Assembly: GCA_003260075.1 (NCBI GenBank)
Contig: QLIY01000025.1
Span: 293,929 to 357,928, forward strand
DNA length: 64,000 nt
Origin: Phallusia mammillata
Taxonomy: Eukaryota; Chordata; Ascidiacea; Phlebobranchia; Ascidiidae
Reading direction: 5' to 3'
A program made the position numbers and the translations under genes. Shown piece by piece: positions 13,196 to 23,500 of the stretch (the stretch's first letter is position 1; each line of letters starts with the position of its first letter). A model generated the notes under the pieces. It was not told where the DNA came from and ran no database searches. It saw only the letters and a list, made by a program, of their open reading frames with translations.

Positions 13196-15367
13196 TTTTC
13201 ATCGCCATAATAATCACCTTTATTTACTATGGTAAGCTGGGTTGTAATTTGTAAATAACAACCTATAACCAAACTTATTATATCGACTACTGTACGGCTT
13301 TCCGAACTCTATGGGCAAATATTTTTGTTGTGAAAACAAAAACTTTTGTTTTTTTCCTAAAATATAAAGGAAATGATGTGTTTTTTTGTTTTCCTGTCGT
13401 AACAGTTTCCACTGATGCGGATGGTTTGGTATGACATAAGTTGTTTTTGTTGTTTTGACAGGTATTGACTTGGACAGGTTAGGAGATGTACCGACGGGGG
13501 CAGCAGCTGCGCCAAGTACAACCGGTACGCCAAGCATCGCAAGTACGACTGGTACATCGAATACTACAGGTACGTAGATATCACAAAAGTAATCCAAAAT
13601 GTTTTAATTAAAAATTAGCTAACTAACTGTAAATGAACAAAATAACGCTTTCGTCTAAACCACACAATACCGATCTTGGTGATCGACTTATACTGTTAGT
13701 ACCAATAGCACAGCATACACTCAAATAGTGCATGGGCGCCACCTAGGGCATTATGCAACCGTGCATCGAAACTCACCTCAATTAAATTTGGTTAAATCCT
13801 ATAACAAACCGTTGAACCATGTTGCGATTACAATACAGTGCAGATTGCAACACAATACTCGCTTTAGTCAGTCCGTAATTGTAATGCTTCCCGGGATTTA
13901 AGAAAAATGTTGTAGGTTCTAAATCAGGGGTGTCCAACTCAAACGCACCGCCGTGCCGATTTTAGTTTTAAAATATACTCTCGTGCCAACGTTTGGTACT
14001 TTTTCCAAACCATGTCTTTACGTTTCGGACTTAATCCGAATACTTGGCCAATATGTAGAACCTGTCAAATGAAAATAAACTTTGTTTATGATACTTAAAG
14101 CTTTTATACTGTTTAAGCTGCGCAAGAAATAAATTGTTTGCAACGGGGCTTAAGCTTTGTCAAAAAACTAACAATTTAATCAGTGGTTTGTGTAACTTTA
14201 CTGCTGATAATCTTTACTAAAGTTAAAATAAAAGCCAATAAGAATCAATAGAAACAAATTTTGTTTCGTGACAAATCCTAATGTTTAGGCTACCATCTGA
14301 ACATTTGTGTGCCATTTTCAAATGCTCTGCGTGCCACGTGTTGGACACCCCTGCTCTAAATGCATCATTTTTTCTGCCACACTCAAAAATCTACAAGCTT
14401 AAAACCTATATTGCATAATCACACCGCCAGTATCCATATCCTGACAAGTATTTTAAATCGCTGTGAAATATGGCATTGATAAAAAAATCCGGGAAAACAA
14501 ATGTGGAAACAAATATTCTTTGGCTTGGTGGTGACCTAAAATAAGTATAAGTTAATTATTTATTATATTTGTAATACTTATTATTTATTCAAGTCTAACC
14601 TTTTCTATTTGCTTACACACGTCGGTGACACAAAGTCTCAACGAGGCAACGATTGCGTTCCACAATAACATAGTTCCAATCGATGCAGCAGTGTAAAACC
14701 AACTGGTAGTGTAAAAGATTTTTCCAAGCACCTGCAGCAACGTTTTTCCGGCAAAACACGCGTTGCTATAACTTCGAAATGCGCGCAATTAGCAAACCCG
14801 GGGCGCCGTTAATTGATTGACCTAGGTCTGAAAATAGCGTGGCAAGAGAATTTGAAATGTTTTTTACAGTCTTACCAACCGACCTTTTGGTTGTTGTTTA
14901 GTACAGATTTAATAAACGCATACAAACAAAACGTTTAAAGCATAGTTTTGGAATAAAATCTTACCACGTTTTTGTAATAATGATAAGTCGTTGTCGAGGT
15001 ACACTTCCGACATTTTATAAGCATATCATTTATATACTCATCAGAATCATTCCACACAATTTGTATATTCCACATTGAGATCCATTTTTTTCTGAAACGA
15101 TCTGTTGCACGTCCAAAAGCTTAAATAAGTATTCTGGTTTCTTTGACAAGCCTTAAGACACACGCCTCAATGGTTACCTGCCAGATTATGCTGCTAGGTC
15201 AAGACGCAGCACACGCGCCCATCTAGTGCATGCGACACGCGCTTAAATACATTTTTTTATGTGTTTTATTAGGAAAGAGCAAATGTGCATAATTTTTTCA
15301 ATTACAATAAATATTTTTTCAAACATTTGTTGTTGCAGAAGCGCTTGGAACAACAAATTCGAGTTAA
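8376..15367 (+). CDS. Tyrosine-motif-rich single-pass membrane protein (unrecognised)
   Basis: Eleven exons join in phase: 8376-8525, 9630-9712, 10052-10132, 10762-10936, 11275-11473, 12036-12131, 12367-12502, 12935-13038, 13109-13231, 13462-13569 and 15339-15367, giving about 427 codons. There is no signal peptide. Residues 1-350 are acidic, Ser/Pro rich and look disordered. They carry Tyr motifs DYDEVP (Y150), DYDEIP (Y176), TYVSM (Y194), LPYPK (Y202), MYSVVEKKT (Y218) and FYDNY. CCRLAMSIGVVF and LFIAIIITFIYY (about 350-381) form one membrane helix split by a 32-C tract read as ten prolines. A Ser/Thr/Ala-rich tail of about 45 residues ends TTNSS-stop. YDEI/YDEV resemble Src-family SH2 docking sites, so I infer a transmembrane adaptor. 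No homologue recognised. Confidence 0.7.
11560..11905. repeat. CCCGAA-rich dispersed repeat in intron 5
   Basis: GGCCTGAAATTGGAGCCCGAACCCGACCC-type sequence, recurring as CCCGAATCAAGCCCG and CCCGAACGCGGCCCG to 11900. Related motif-rich stretches lie at 47310-47372 and 56214-56285. No coding potential; family not identified. Confidence 0.5.
13164..13195 (+). repeat. 32-base poly-C tract inside a membrane-helix exon
   Basis: The tract interrupts exon 9 of the 8376 gene between codons for SIGVVF and LFIAIIITF. The frame is kept (10 proline codons plus partial codons), but ten prolines in a membrane helix are implausible. It resembles the other homopolymer junctions in this window, so the true sequence here is probably wrong or missing. 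Confidence 0.75.
13925..14353. mobile_element. hAT-like MITE with 8-bp TSD (intron 10 of 8376 gene)
   Basis: Ends are CAGGGGTGTCCAAC and GTTGGACACCCCTG. Flanks TTCTAAAT (13917-13924) and CTCTAAAT (14354-14361) match at 7 of 8. It is 429 bp with no coding frame. Confidence 0.85.
14585..14788 (-). CDS. Possible nested single-exon small membrane protein
   Basis: A 67-codon frame on the strand opposite to the 8376 gene, wholly inside its last intron. It has an N-terminal basic stretch (MRAFRSYSN), a hydrophobic segment (SWFYTAASIGTMLLWNAIVASLRL) and a charged end. AATAAA overlaps the stop codon (GAATAAATAA). I do not recognise the protein. It could be a chance frame: it is short and no splice partner was found. 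Confidence 0.3.
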   Translation of the reverse strand: MRAFRSYSNACFAGKTLLQVLGKIFYTTSWFYTAASIGTMLLWNAIVASLRLCVTDVCKQIEKVRLE

Positions 15368-16135
15368 TTTTGATTGGCTTCATAACGTTCAACTTTACAC
15401 CATCCTTAAACAAACATCTAAAAAGGTCCAACAAGTCTTTACCCGGGTCTTAATCCTACATGATATGTATGATGTCGTCCGCAAAACTTGTTTTTGATGA
15501 GGAAACTACTGATGTTGTGCGTTGGATCATAAAAAAATCTTTGCGGAGTCATGTAAAGAATTATTTGGTCTGCTGACTTAAACGAAACCCAGTGCTCTCA
15601 TATATGCATGGACAATTTTTGATTGATTTAACGATTTGCGTTTTATTTACATTTATTTGTGTGCCTTGGTCAGTTTGTTTAAATTATTGTTTAGTTCTCC
15701 TGTTGTGTTTAGGAATTACTTGTCGTTTTTTAAACCTTTTTAACGTTTGTTGCATAGTACCTTCCATCGGTTCCTTTTACTATTATGAAGCATTGTGTTA
15801 AATTAGTTCTTACAATATTTGCATTTCGCTTGCCTTTTTCGTGCGATTTGCTGTTAGCATTGCAAAAGTCTTTAGCACTGTGTGTCTATATAGTTATAAC
15901 CCCTATTTGGTCTTTCTCGTGACCAAAATCAAAAGGATCTGCTCGCTTACGCCATCTTATGGCTAAGAAAATAATGGTTTTATTTCCAGTCGTATTTTTG
16001 CATTCAAGTGCTCATATCGACAAAAAATAATTGACAACAACAGAATGAGGTAAGGCACGCATGTAAAAAAACTGGATATAGGTAAAGTGTATCTACTCAA
16101 ATTGATTGAAAAACGAAGTAGATTTGGAAGAAGCT
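15368..16135. other. Convergent intergenic region with ZP-gene poly(A) signal
   Basis: Holds the 3' flanks of the 8376 gene (+) and the ZP gene (-). TTTATT at 15979-15984 reads AATAAA on the minus strand, about 155 bases after the ZP stop codon, and is a plausible poly(A) signal. The hydrophobic frame at 15592-15801 has no support. Confidence 0.45.
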
Positions 16136-18575
16136 TTATGTTCTTCGGCGAAAACGCCTTGAGATCAGAACAATGACTGCTATGACAGAAATAAGTGATG
16201 CTATGCCAAACACAGCGATGATGTAGATGACGCTTTTGCCGTCTGCAAAACATACATTAAACAATCAATAAAGGGTATATTACCTACAAAAATGCTATGG
16301 AGACAAACGCAAGCGATAAGGTCTTGAATATCCTAAAAACTTTTTTGCAAAACGCTTACCTCCAACCCATCTATATACGCCGTTGTCTGCTTCAGAAGTA
16401 CTTTCTTCGATAATGATTTCAGTTTCTTCAACACTAGTGACGTCATTTGTGACGTAAATCGGACCAACTGAGAGCACGGCTTCGCGAAAATGCTTGTCAT
16501 CGGTAATAGAACGACGAGCCCTGCCGTTAGACTCCGCACATTTCGAAATCTAAGAAATATATCTGGGTTTAAATTGACATTACCACTGGGAACATGCATA
16601 TAAGAGATTAGGTCCACCTGGTTGCAAAATTGACGGTCGGCAAAGCAGATCGTAACAAAACAGTGAACGAAAACCCTTGGGCTGGATGGAAACTTGAAAA
16701 CTTCCGAATTGAAACGGTAGTGACGCGTCTCATTCATGGTTTCAACATCAACAATGTCAATTGGACAACTGCATAAAAACATCGGTTTTGCTTTACCAAA
16801 TGTGAAAAAAATGTCAAATTACTTCAGGTCAATTAAAAAATGTAAAAAAAACACCGAAACTAAGATATACATGCTTGTCAGCTAATTACTTTAGTTAAAT
16901 TACGTACAAGTCATTGATAAGAGGGAGATTGAAGTCGTCTTCGGTATTATTTGTTGGAGTCGCCCAACATCTTTCTACTTCGATAACTGCTACATCAGGA
17001 CCTTCCAATAGGGAAACCCCCACGTACATCCTGTGAAAAGCGAAGTATCGAAACTTGTCTTGGCTAATTGAGTTAATTTTTGTGTAACGATCAAACATCT
17101 AATGTACATTTAACTTGTGGGCCAAGTAAATTTCCAAATGTCTTGTAGACTTTGTGCACAGTGGCTGAAACTTGTTCTTAATTTACCTTCCGTCCATTGC
17201 ATACTCTGGTGGCGACGAATATACAGAGTCGTAGGATGGAGATTTAAACAGGAACATTCCCACTGGGAACTCGCCATAGCCGATGCCCGACGCACTGATA
17301 TCAATCGTGATTGTCCGAATTTGACTGTATCATAAACAACCGAACATTAAAATGCCATAACACTATAACTCCAAAGCATTCAATGCTAAAGTAAAGACTT
17401 GATTAGGTTACGACCTAATTGAGCCTTTGTCGTAAAAAAGTCATTCGAAAACCAACAAGGGCATTTATGACATCATAAATAAATAGTTAAGCATAAGGTG
17501 TAAAATAAAATTCCACAGAGTTTACAAGGGCTTTTGCCAGTGGGCAAGATAGTTACCTCATAGTAGGCGAGAAATAGAAATCGTCCTCCAATGTTTGAGA
17601 TGTTATCGAAACAAGGTAGTCGAGCGGATAAACACACTCCCACGGCAGCACGTGTTCGCTCCATTGACCAATCACAACGCTGGGATAGCGGTCGTTGGCA
17701 ACGTCGTAAGATCGTACTTTATTGCGAAAAATTACATGAGTTGTATTCTGTAAAATAGAAATTAAATTGAATCTTTTGTTGTGTTTAAAAGTTGTTAAAT
17801 GCCTAGTTTTACATTCCTTACTACACTCATGCGACAAACTATTCAAGATTTATATTTTTGGAGTAAAACTTAACACGAAATAGGCCTATATTTCAGCAAA
17901 CGATCAACTTAACAGCACAAGTAGCAGTAAATACCGGTTTTTGTCGCTAATCCCCCCCCCCCCCAAACGATCAACTTAACAGCACAAGTAGCAGTAAATA
18001 CCGGTTTTTGTTTACAGACCTGTCGACAATTGTTAATCTGTGAATTGTCTAATAGAAAATAACGGTGTATTGTAATAAGCTTACCAGTGCCATGTTTGTG
18101 CCGCAGGTCATAAGACCCGTGCATATCGTCTTTTCCTGGTCGTCGCCCGTTACCAAACTTTCCTCACAGGGCGAATTCAATTCCAGCGACTGGAAATCGA
18201 CCTTCGGAAGCCCGCGAAGTTCGTAAAATGACCTTGATATTGTGATACACATGCTGCTGGGATCGCATGCGACTTGCACTAAATGGGACATAAAAAATAA
18301 ACAAAACTAAACAAACGTTAACCCGTCGTGTTACCTAATGATGTGTTTAATCTCGAGTGACTACTTTAAATCCCGAACATAAAGAAAGCGGATCACTTAC
18401 CTTGGTTTTGCAAAAGCTCGTTAAACGAATCAACGAAACCAGCTTCCGGGAGGGTAATAATAGTGTCTGCATCGCCTGAATTTAAATCACGAGCAACCCT
18501 TGGCTCTCGGTAAACCTCAGAAGCAATAGGGTGTACAAGAAACAATCCAATAACCACGATAGGAAGTGCTGCCAT
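16136..18575 (-). CDS. Zona pellucida (ZP) domain membrane protein
   Basis: Eight exons (18401-18575, 18085-18278, 17557-17747, 17187-17324, 16908-17030, 16618-16768, 16360-16549, 16136-16242) total 1269 nt, 422 residues, with all phases closing. It has a signal peptide (MAALPIVVIGLFLVHPIASE). The ZP domain runs from about residue 60 (VQVACDPSSMCITISRSF) to C328, with WECVYPLDY typical of ZP-N and VERCWATP plus VHCFVTIC in ZP-C. A furin-type site RARR-S sits at 334-338, right after the domain, as in known ZP precursors. A membrane helix lies at about 392-416 with a short basic tail (SRRFRRRT). Expected role: a secreted or surface filament-forming matrix or egg-coat type protein, activated by cleavage. 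Which ZP subfamily is not clear. Confidence 0.85.
17898..18011. repeat. 47-bp local duplication across a poly-C
   Basis: 17898-17944 and 17965-18011 are identical (AAACGATCAACTTAACAGCA onward), separated by CGCTAAT and 13 C. It lies in intron 2 of the ZP gene and does not affect coding. Confidence 0.85.
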
Positions 18576-20512
18576 GTCTCTTACTTAAAAATGCGAGTCG
18601 GATGCACCAAAAGCCTTGTCTGACACACTGGTTAGCGTCTACCGGGCGCCAGTGTTTTATAGATCAGCTGTTCTTCTAATTAGGACTTTTGCAAAGCTGT
18701 TTAGAAAATGCGAGACAACCCGGTTCAATTCAATGATTGACTGATGGTTTTGACTTACTGATTACTACGACTGAAGGGAAAGTAAACTCTATTGCCTAAT
18801 TTACATGCAGTTGTAAACTATGTATTTTAGATGAGACGTATCGCGTGTTTATGACAAGCTGAGGACCACGCGTACTGGGCAAATCTTTTAAAAGTTTAAT
18901 CACTTGTTAAACTACATGTTGCAATCTGAAAAGTCGTTGTATTAGCGGTAGACCCCCCCCCCCCTAATTTACATGCAGTTGTAAACTATGTATTTTAGAT
19001 GAGACGTATCGAGTGTTTATGACAAGCTGAGGGCCACGCGTACTGGGCAAATCTTTTAAAAGTTTAATCACGTGTTAAACCACATGTTGCAATCTGAAAA
19101 GTCGTTGTATTAGCGGTAGAGCATAAATGTATCATCGGAAAATGTTTTTTACATACAGCATTATAGACTTGTCAGAACCAACAAAACGTGTATCATTATA
19201 ATGTCTGTTATGTAGAATGTCAAAGTATGCGTATTTGTACAGTCGCATTTTTAAACAAAACAAAATGAAAAAAAAACGAACGACAACGGCTGCATGGATG
19301 GACAAATAAATGAAATTGATCGCAGTGCATAATGCGGCCACTTGATGCGACAAACAAAAATATTTTTGAGGCGTCCTCTCCAACTGGTATCTTTTAGCAT
19401 CGTTTGAAGACTTAACTTTCACATATAAATATTACAGCACCAAAACATACAAAACGTCCGCTGATTACAAAGACTTACATATATTCACATGGAGTAATTT
19501 GCACCAGCTGTCAGGGATGGGCTGAACTAATTCACTCCTGAAGTTTTGCGCACCTAACAACATCGCCAATGTTTAGGTTCGTTGTTTGACCTGAATACCA
19601 CATCGCAATGTTTTAAATTTTATGTTCAGTAAAGCTTAGTTAAACCGGATTCGGTTAATCCGGTTCTTCGCCTAATTCGGACAAAACCCGAGTTACAAAT
19701 GATTTGTAATGTGGTTGGGCTTTAACTAATCGACATCGGTAAACCTGGATCTTTCGCCTAACCGGACAAAAAACTGTTCGCATAGGTTGACTGATGTATA
19801 CCTATGCAACGCGAAAATCAACAAACATTTTCTCCCAATGACTGGTATTGTTTCGTATAGGGCGACCAATGTTAAGTCACATATGTGCTTGGTGTTAAAC
19901 GAAAACTGAAAATTTGTATTTCAGCCCATCCCTATCGTTTCAGCCTAGGTTTGCTGCACCTTCCAACAACAAAAACGGGAAATTAGCTTGCGTTTTTGAG
20001 AATACCATGATGGACGAGAAGGGTTGAAGAAAAAATATGCACATAAATAATTGCAACAGTACGATGGGTTCGGTCTGTTCACGAAAGTCTATATTGGGTG
20101 AAGACATTTTTTGTACGACCCTGACTGCACGTGTACCTGTGACTAGACCAACAGTGGTGATACAACCCAGAAAAAAGCTGAGAATGGTTGTAACAACGTT
20201 ACCATTACATATGTCCATCTTGTCTATAAAATTTTATAAAAGTGTCATAAAATTTCAATTGGGGCACAAATTTTAAACAAACAAACAAAAACAGGTACTT
20301 GTTATTCTATTTGCAGAAGTGTCTACAGAAGCCAATTTACAAGGTTTGGCCCTTTGGGAAGTTAGACACAAGAAAAGGACAATTTTAAGTTACACAAATA
20401 TTTCAAAGACGAATCTAAAAATAAACATTTCAACACACTATGTCAAAACAAACGACTGGGTTATTTCTACACCTACAACTTTTCATCCATTGGTCTTCTA
20501 GTGCCCTGGCGT
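18576..20512. repeat. Intergenic region with a 158-bp duplication across a poly-C
   Basis: 18795-18952 and 18964-19120 are near-identical copies (TAATTTACATGCAGTTGTAA...), differing at a few bases (ATCGCGTG/ATCGAGTG, CTGAGGACC/CTGAGGGCC), joined by about 12 C. The left copy is upstream flank of the ZP gene. No gene is seen in this interval. The minus-strand frame at 19940-20218 is hydrophobic but unsupported. Confidence 0.8.
19512..19933. mobile_element. Probable hAT-like MITE
   Basis: Inverted ends CAGGGATGGGCTGAA and TTCAGCCCATCCCT enclose about 422 bp. The interior has repeated CGGATTCGGTTAATCCGG and CGCCTAACCGGAC strings. No clear target duplication was found. Confidence 0.5.
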
Positions 20513-23500
20513 TTAGGTCAGCTCACCGATAGGGGCGTGTTGCAACCAGAGATTGTGTAGGAAGTGGTACATTTCATCAGTTACTGAAACCTACATCAAC
20601 AAAAATTGTGATTTTAACAAAATTGTAGAGGGTTTCCCTATGATAACACGAGTAAACAATATGCGTGCATTGAATAAACCTCGGTTTGATTTACCATTTC
20701 ATTGTAACACCGCCTAGATTTCAGGCAACAACTGGTAAAAAATTCTCAAAACGGCATGTTTTAGTCAATTACTGTTGAATTAACTGATAAACTGCACACA
20801 CAGACCATGCAGTTTAATCCCGAACAATCAACACGATTGCCTCCAAATAACGTAATGCACTGCGCCACATAACGCCATAAAAGTTGTTTTCTCAACATTG
20901 ATATTGCAAATCATAATATAAGCCGCATACAAGGTCTCATTTTCGACCAACAAAAATTATTTCAGTGCAAAACAAGTGCAGTTGCTACCTTATAAGTGCC
21001 GGAGGGAATGTTTGATATCTACATGATAACAAAAACAGGCACAATAAAGAAAATATGCTTTGAAATAAGAAGCAAACATTCTTACCTTGTAGGGAGTGGG
21101 GTTTAGTTCACGCTTGATATCGGAACGCAGTGTGCGAAGGGATTTTGCAGTTCGTTGTCTGTTTCAAACAAAGGCAAATGTTGGTATCATTTTCATTTGT
21201 TTATAGTGAACCAAATTGTAAATTTCTTAACATAAGACAGCAAAAAATAAACACTTTCAACAAACATAGCCAAAAATGTAGGCAATCCTTGTATTAACAG
21301 CGATGTAAGGTTCATTGTAAAATTTGGGAACATGGGTTTTATGCTTACCTCAGCTCAGTTAGTGTCGGAAAGTTTTGGGTAACGCCATTCGCACCCCAAT
21401 ATTGTCTGTACAATGGCTCCACCTGGTGGGGACAAACGTAGGCGCGTTTGGATTCGATAAACGGATGACGGACAAGAATTTTCGAGCCAACCTAGTTGGA
21501 AACAAAAGTAATAGACGTTAAATATTTTCAAGCAAAAAAAACAAATAACTGAGACTATACACAGGTTGTCCTAACTGAAGCCTCTATCGGCCTCATGAAA
21601 GCCATTTTGTTGTTAAGATACTATAGGGCAGTGATTTTCAACCGGTGTTCCGCGGAACGCTAGTGTTCCGTGAAAGATCGTCAGGTGTTCCGCGAGAAAT
21701 TTGCTGGTTTGAATATGGGATTCCAATGTTTTAGACTTCTATGGTTTGGATAGTGTTTTATGTCAAACACCGGTCAAAAATCACCGGTTTAATACAATAG
21801 GCGGAAATAGGTTTTCTTTTATGAAAATAATTATGCGCCATCCCCGATTGGAATGTTCTGTAGTGATTGGCTTCATTTATTGGTGTGTAATATTAAGACT
21901 CGTTGTCTAATAATGAAATAGCTGAATCGCGGGAAAATTGCTGACGGTTGGTGCAATTTAGCTTTGGGTGATCTTTAAAAATAATGTAACATTTAAACGC
22001 CGTTTCAGTCGACACGAGTTTCAATAAATTTTCTGACGTTCAGCATAATTGCTTGCGCGGAAAACGATGAATCACGGAACAGTCAGTGCTAGGCGAATAT
22101 TGTATTTAGGTAACTAGTTTCAATGATACGATTTCGTAAAACTTCCCCCAACTTTAATAGCGTTATATGAGCGTTTTCATCCGTTTTAGTGATTACGTGA
22201 TGTGCGATTTAGCGTTTTAGTGTCACCCTGAGCCTATAGTTGTTTCATTGCATCAAAATTTCGTTTGGTGTTCCGCAAACATATTTTCATGTATAAAGTG
22301 TTCCGAGGCACAAAAAAGGTTGAAAAACACTGCTATAGGGAAAAACATAATTTGTCTGATTTTTACAAACTCGACAGCTTGAATTCGATTGACATACCGT
22401 TAGAACCAAAAGTTTTATTCAATTTGGATTCAATTTTTAAATAAAGGTTGCACAAAAAGTAGACATTGGAGGGGTTATAAGGGATTTATGGTACATCTGA
22501 AACCGTATGCTAAAAGATTGACGCACAGTTTGTAAAAAGTTGGCCACCTCTGCTATCGACAGGGTGTAGCAGGGATTTGACTGTCATTTCATGGAGTCTG
22601 TTTCTTCTCAGAAATCTCAGAAATACGGACGGTATGGCAGCCCTGGCTATAGACAATGGCAACAAGGTTTGATGCCTTTGAAACAAACACAGCTCACATA
22701 GAACACCAGTTTTACAGAAAGATACACACCTTAGGAGTTGGTTCGGTGCTAAGTTGCACAAGGTCAAGTGTAGCAACACCTTCGCTTGAGTACAAACGAT
22801 AGACGTCCTTCCTGCCAGGTAAGTTAATTTTTCCAACTTCCTCACTAAGTTTCATCCGCGGCTCGTTGTTAACGGCGACCAACTGGGATTAACAACAACA
22901 CATATTAAGCTGTGCAAGGCAATATGTGAAGTTTACAACCAAAATAATGATTTTTAGTTAACCAGTTTGCGAAATCGCTGTATTTTAAGGTCTGGTGTTT
23001 TTAGTTGTCAGTTCTTGTTCGTACGAATGTGATTAGTGTAAGTATATGTTTGTAAGTTTAATGGCGAACATAAAGGCCCAAATAGACGTAAAAAGCGCCA
23101 TGCTTTAATAATCAAGCGTTGCAAGCATTTTGATCCCTAAATCTAACAAAAAAATCTAACCTTGAACACACAACCAAGGGCAGGTTGTTTTTGACATGTC
23201 ACCAAGTGAGTTCCAATTCCAAAGCTGTTAATCTGGTGTTTCTGCACACAAAAACATAGTCATCTGCAAAAACATCACCAAATCATCTTTGATAAGACAA
23301 ATAATAATCTTTAAATGATTTTTTGAATGTTTTATTTTGTATATTTTGAGACCTACCAACATTTTTTGACTGCTTGAAATGCTACCAAGCTGAACCACAA
23401 GCTCCAAACACCAGCTAAAACAGCATAACCAAAGCATGCAGGATGGGCCAAAACCAAATTTCAATGCTTGACAATGGAAACATGCATCGGCAGGTGCCAA

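Noticed and set aside
13009-13597. Minus-strand frames with poly-Gly and Val/Pro-rich sequence
   Set aside because: Antisense of exons 9 and 10 of the 8376 gene and of the poly-C tract.
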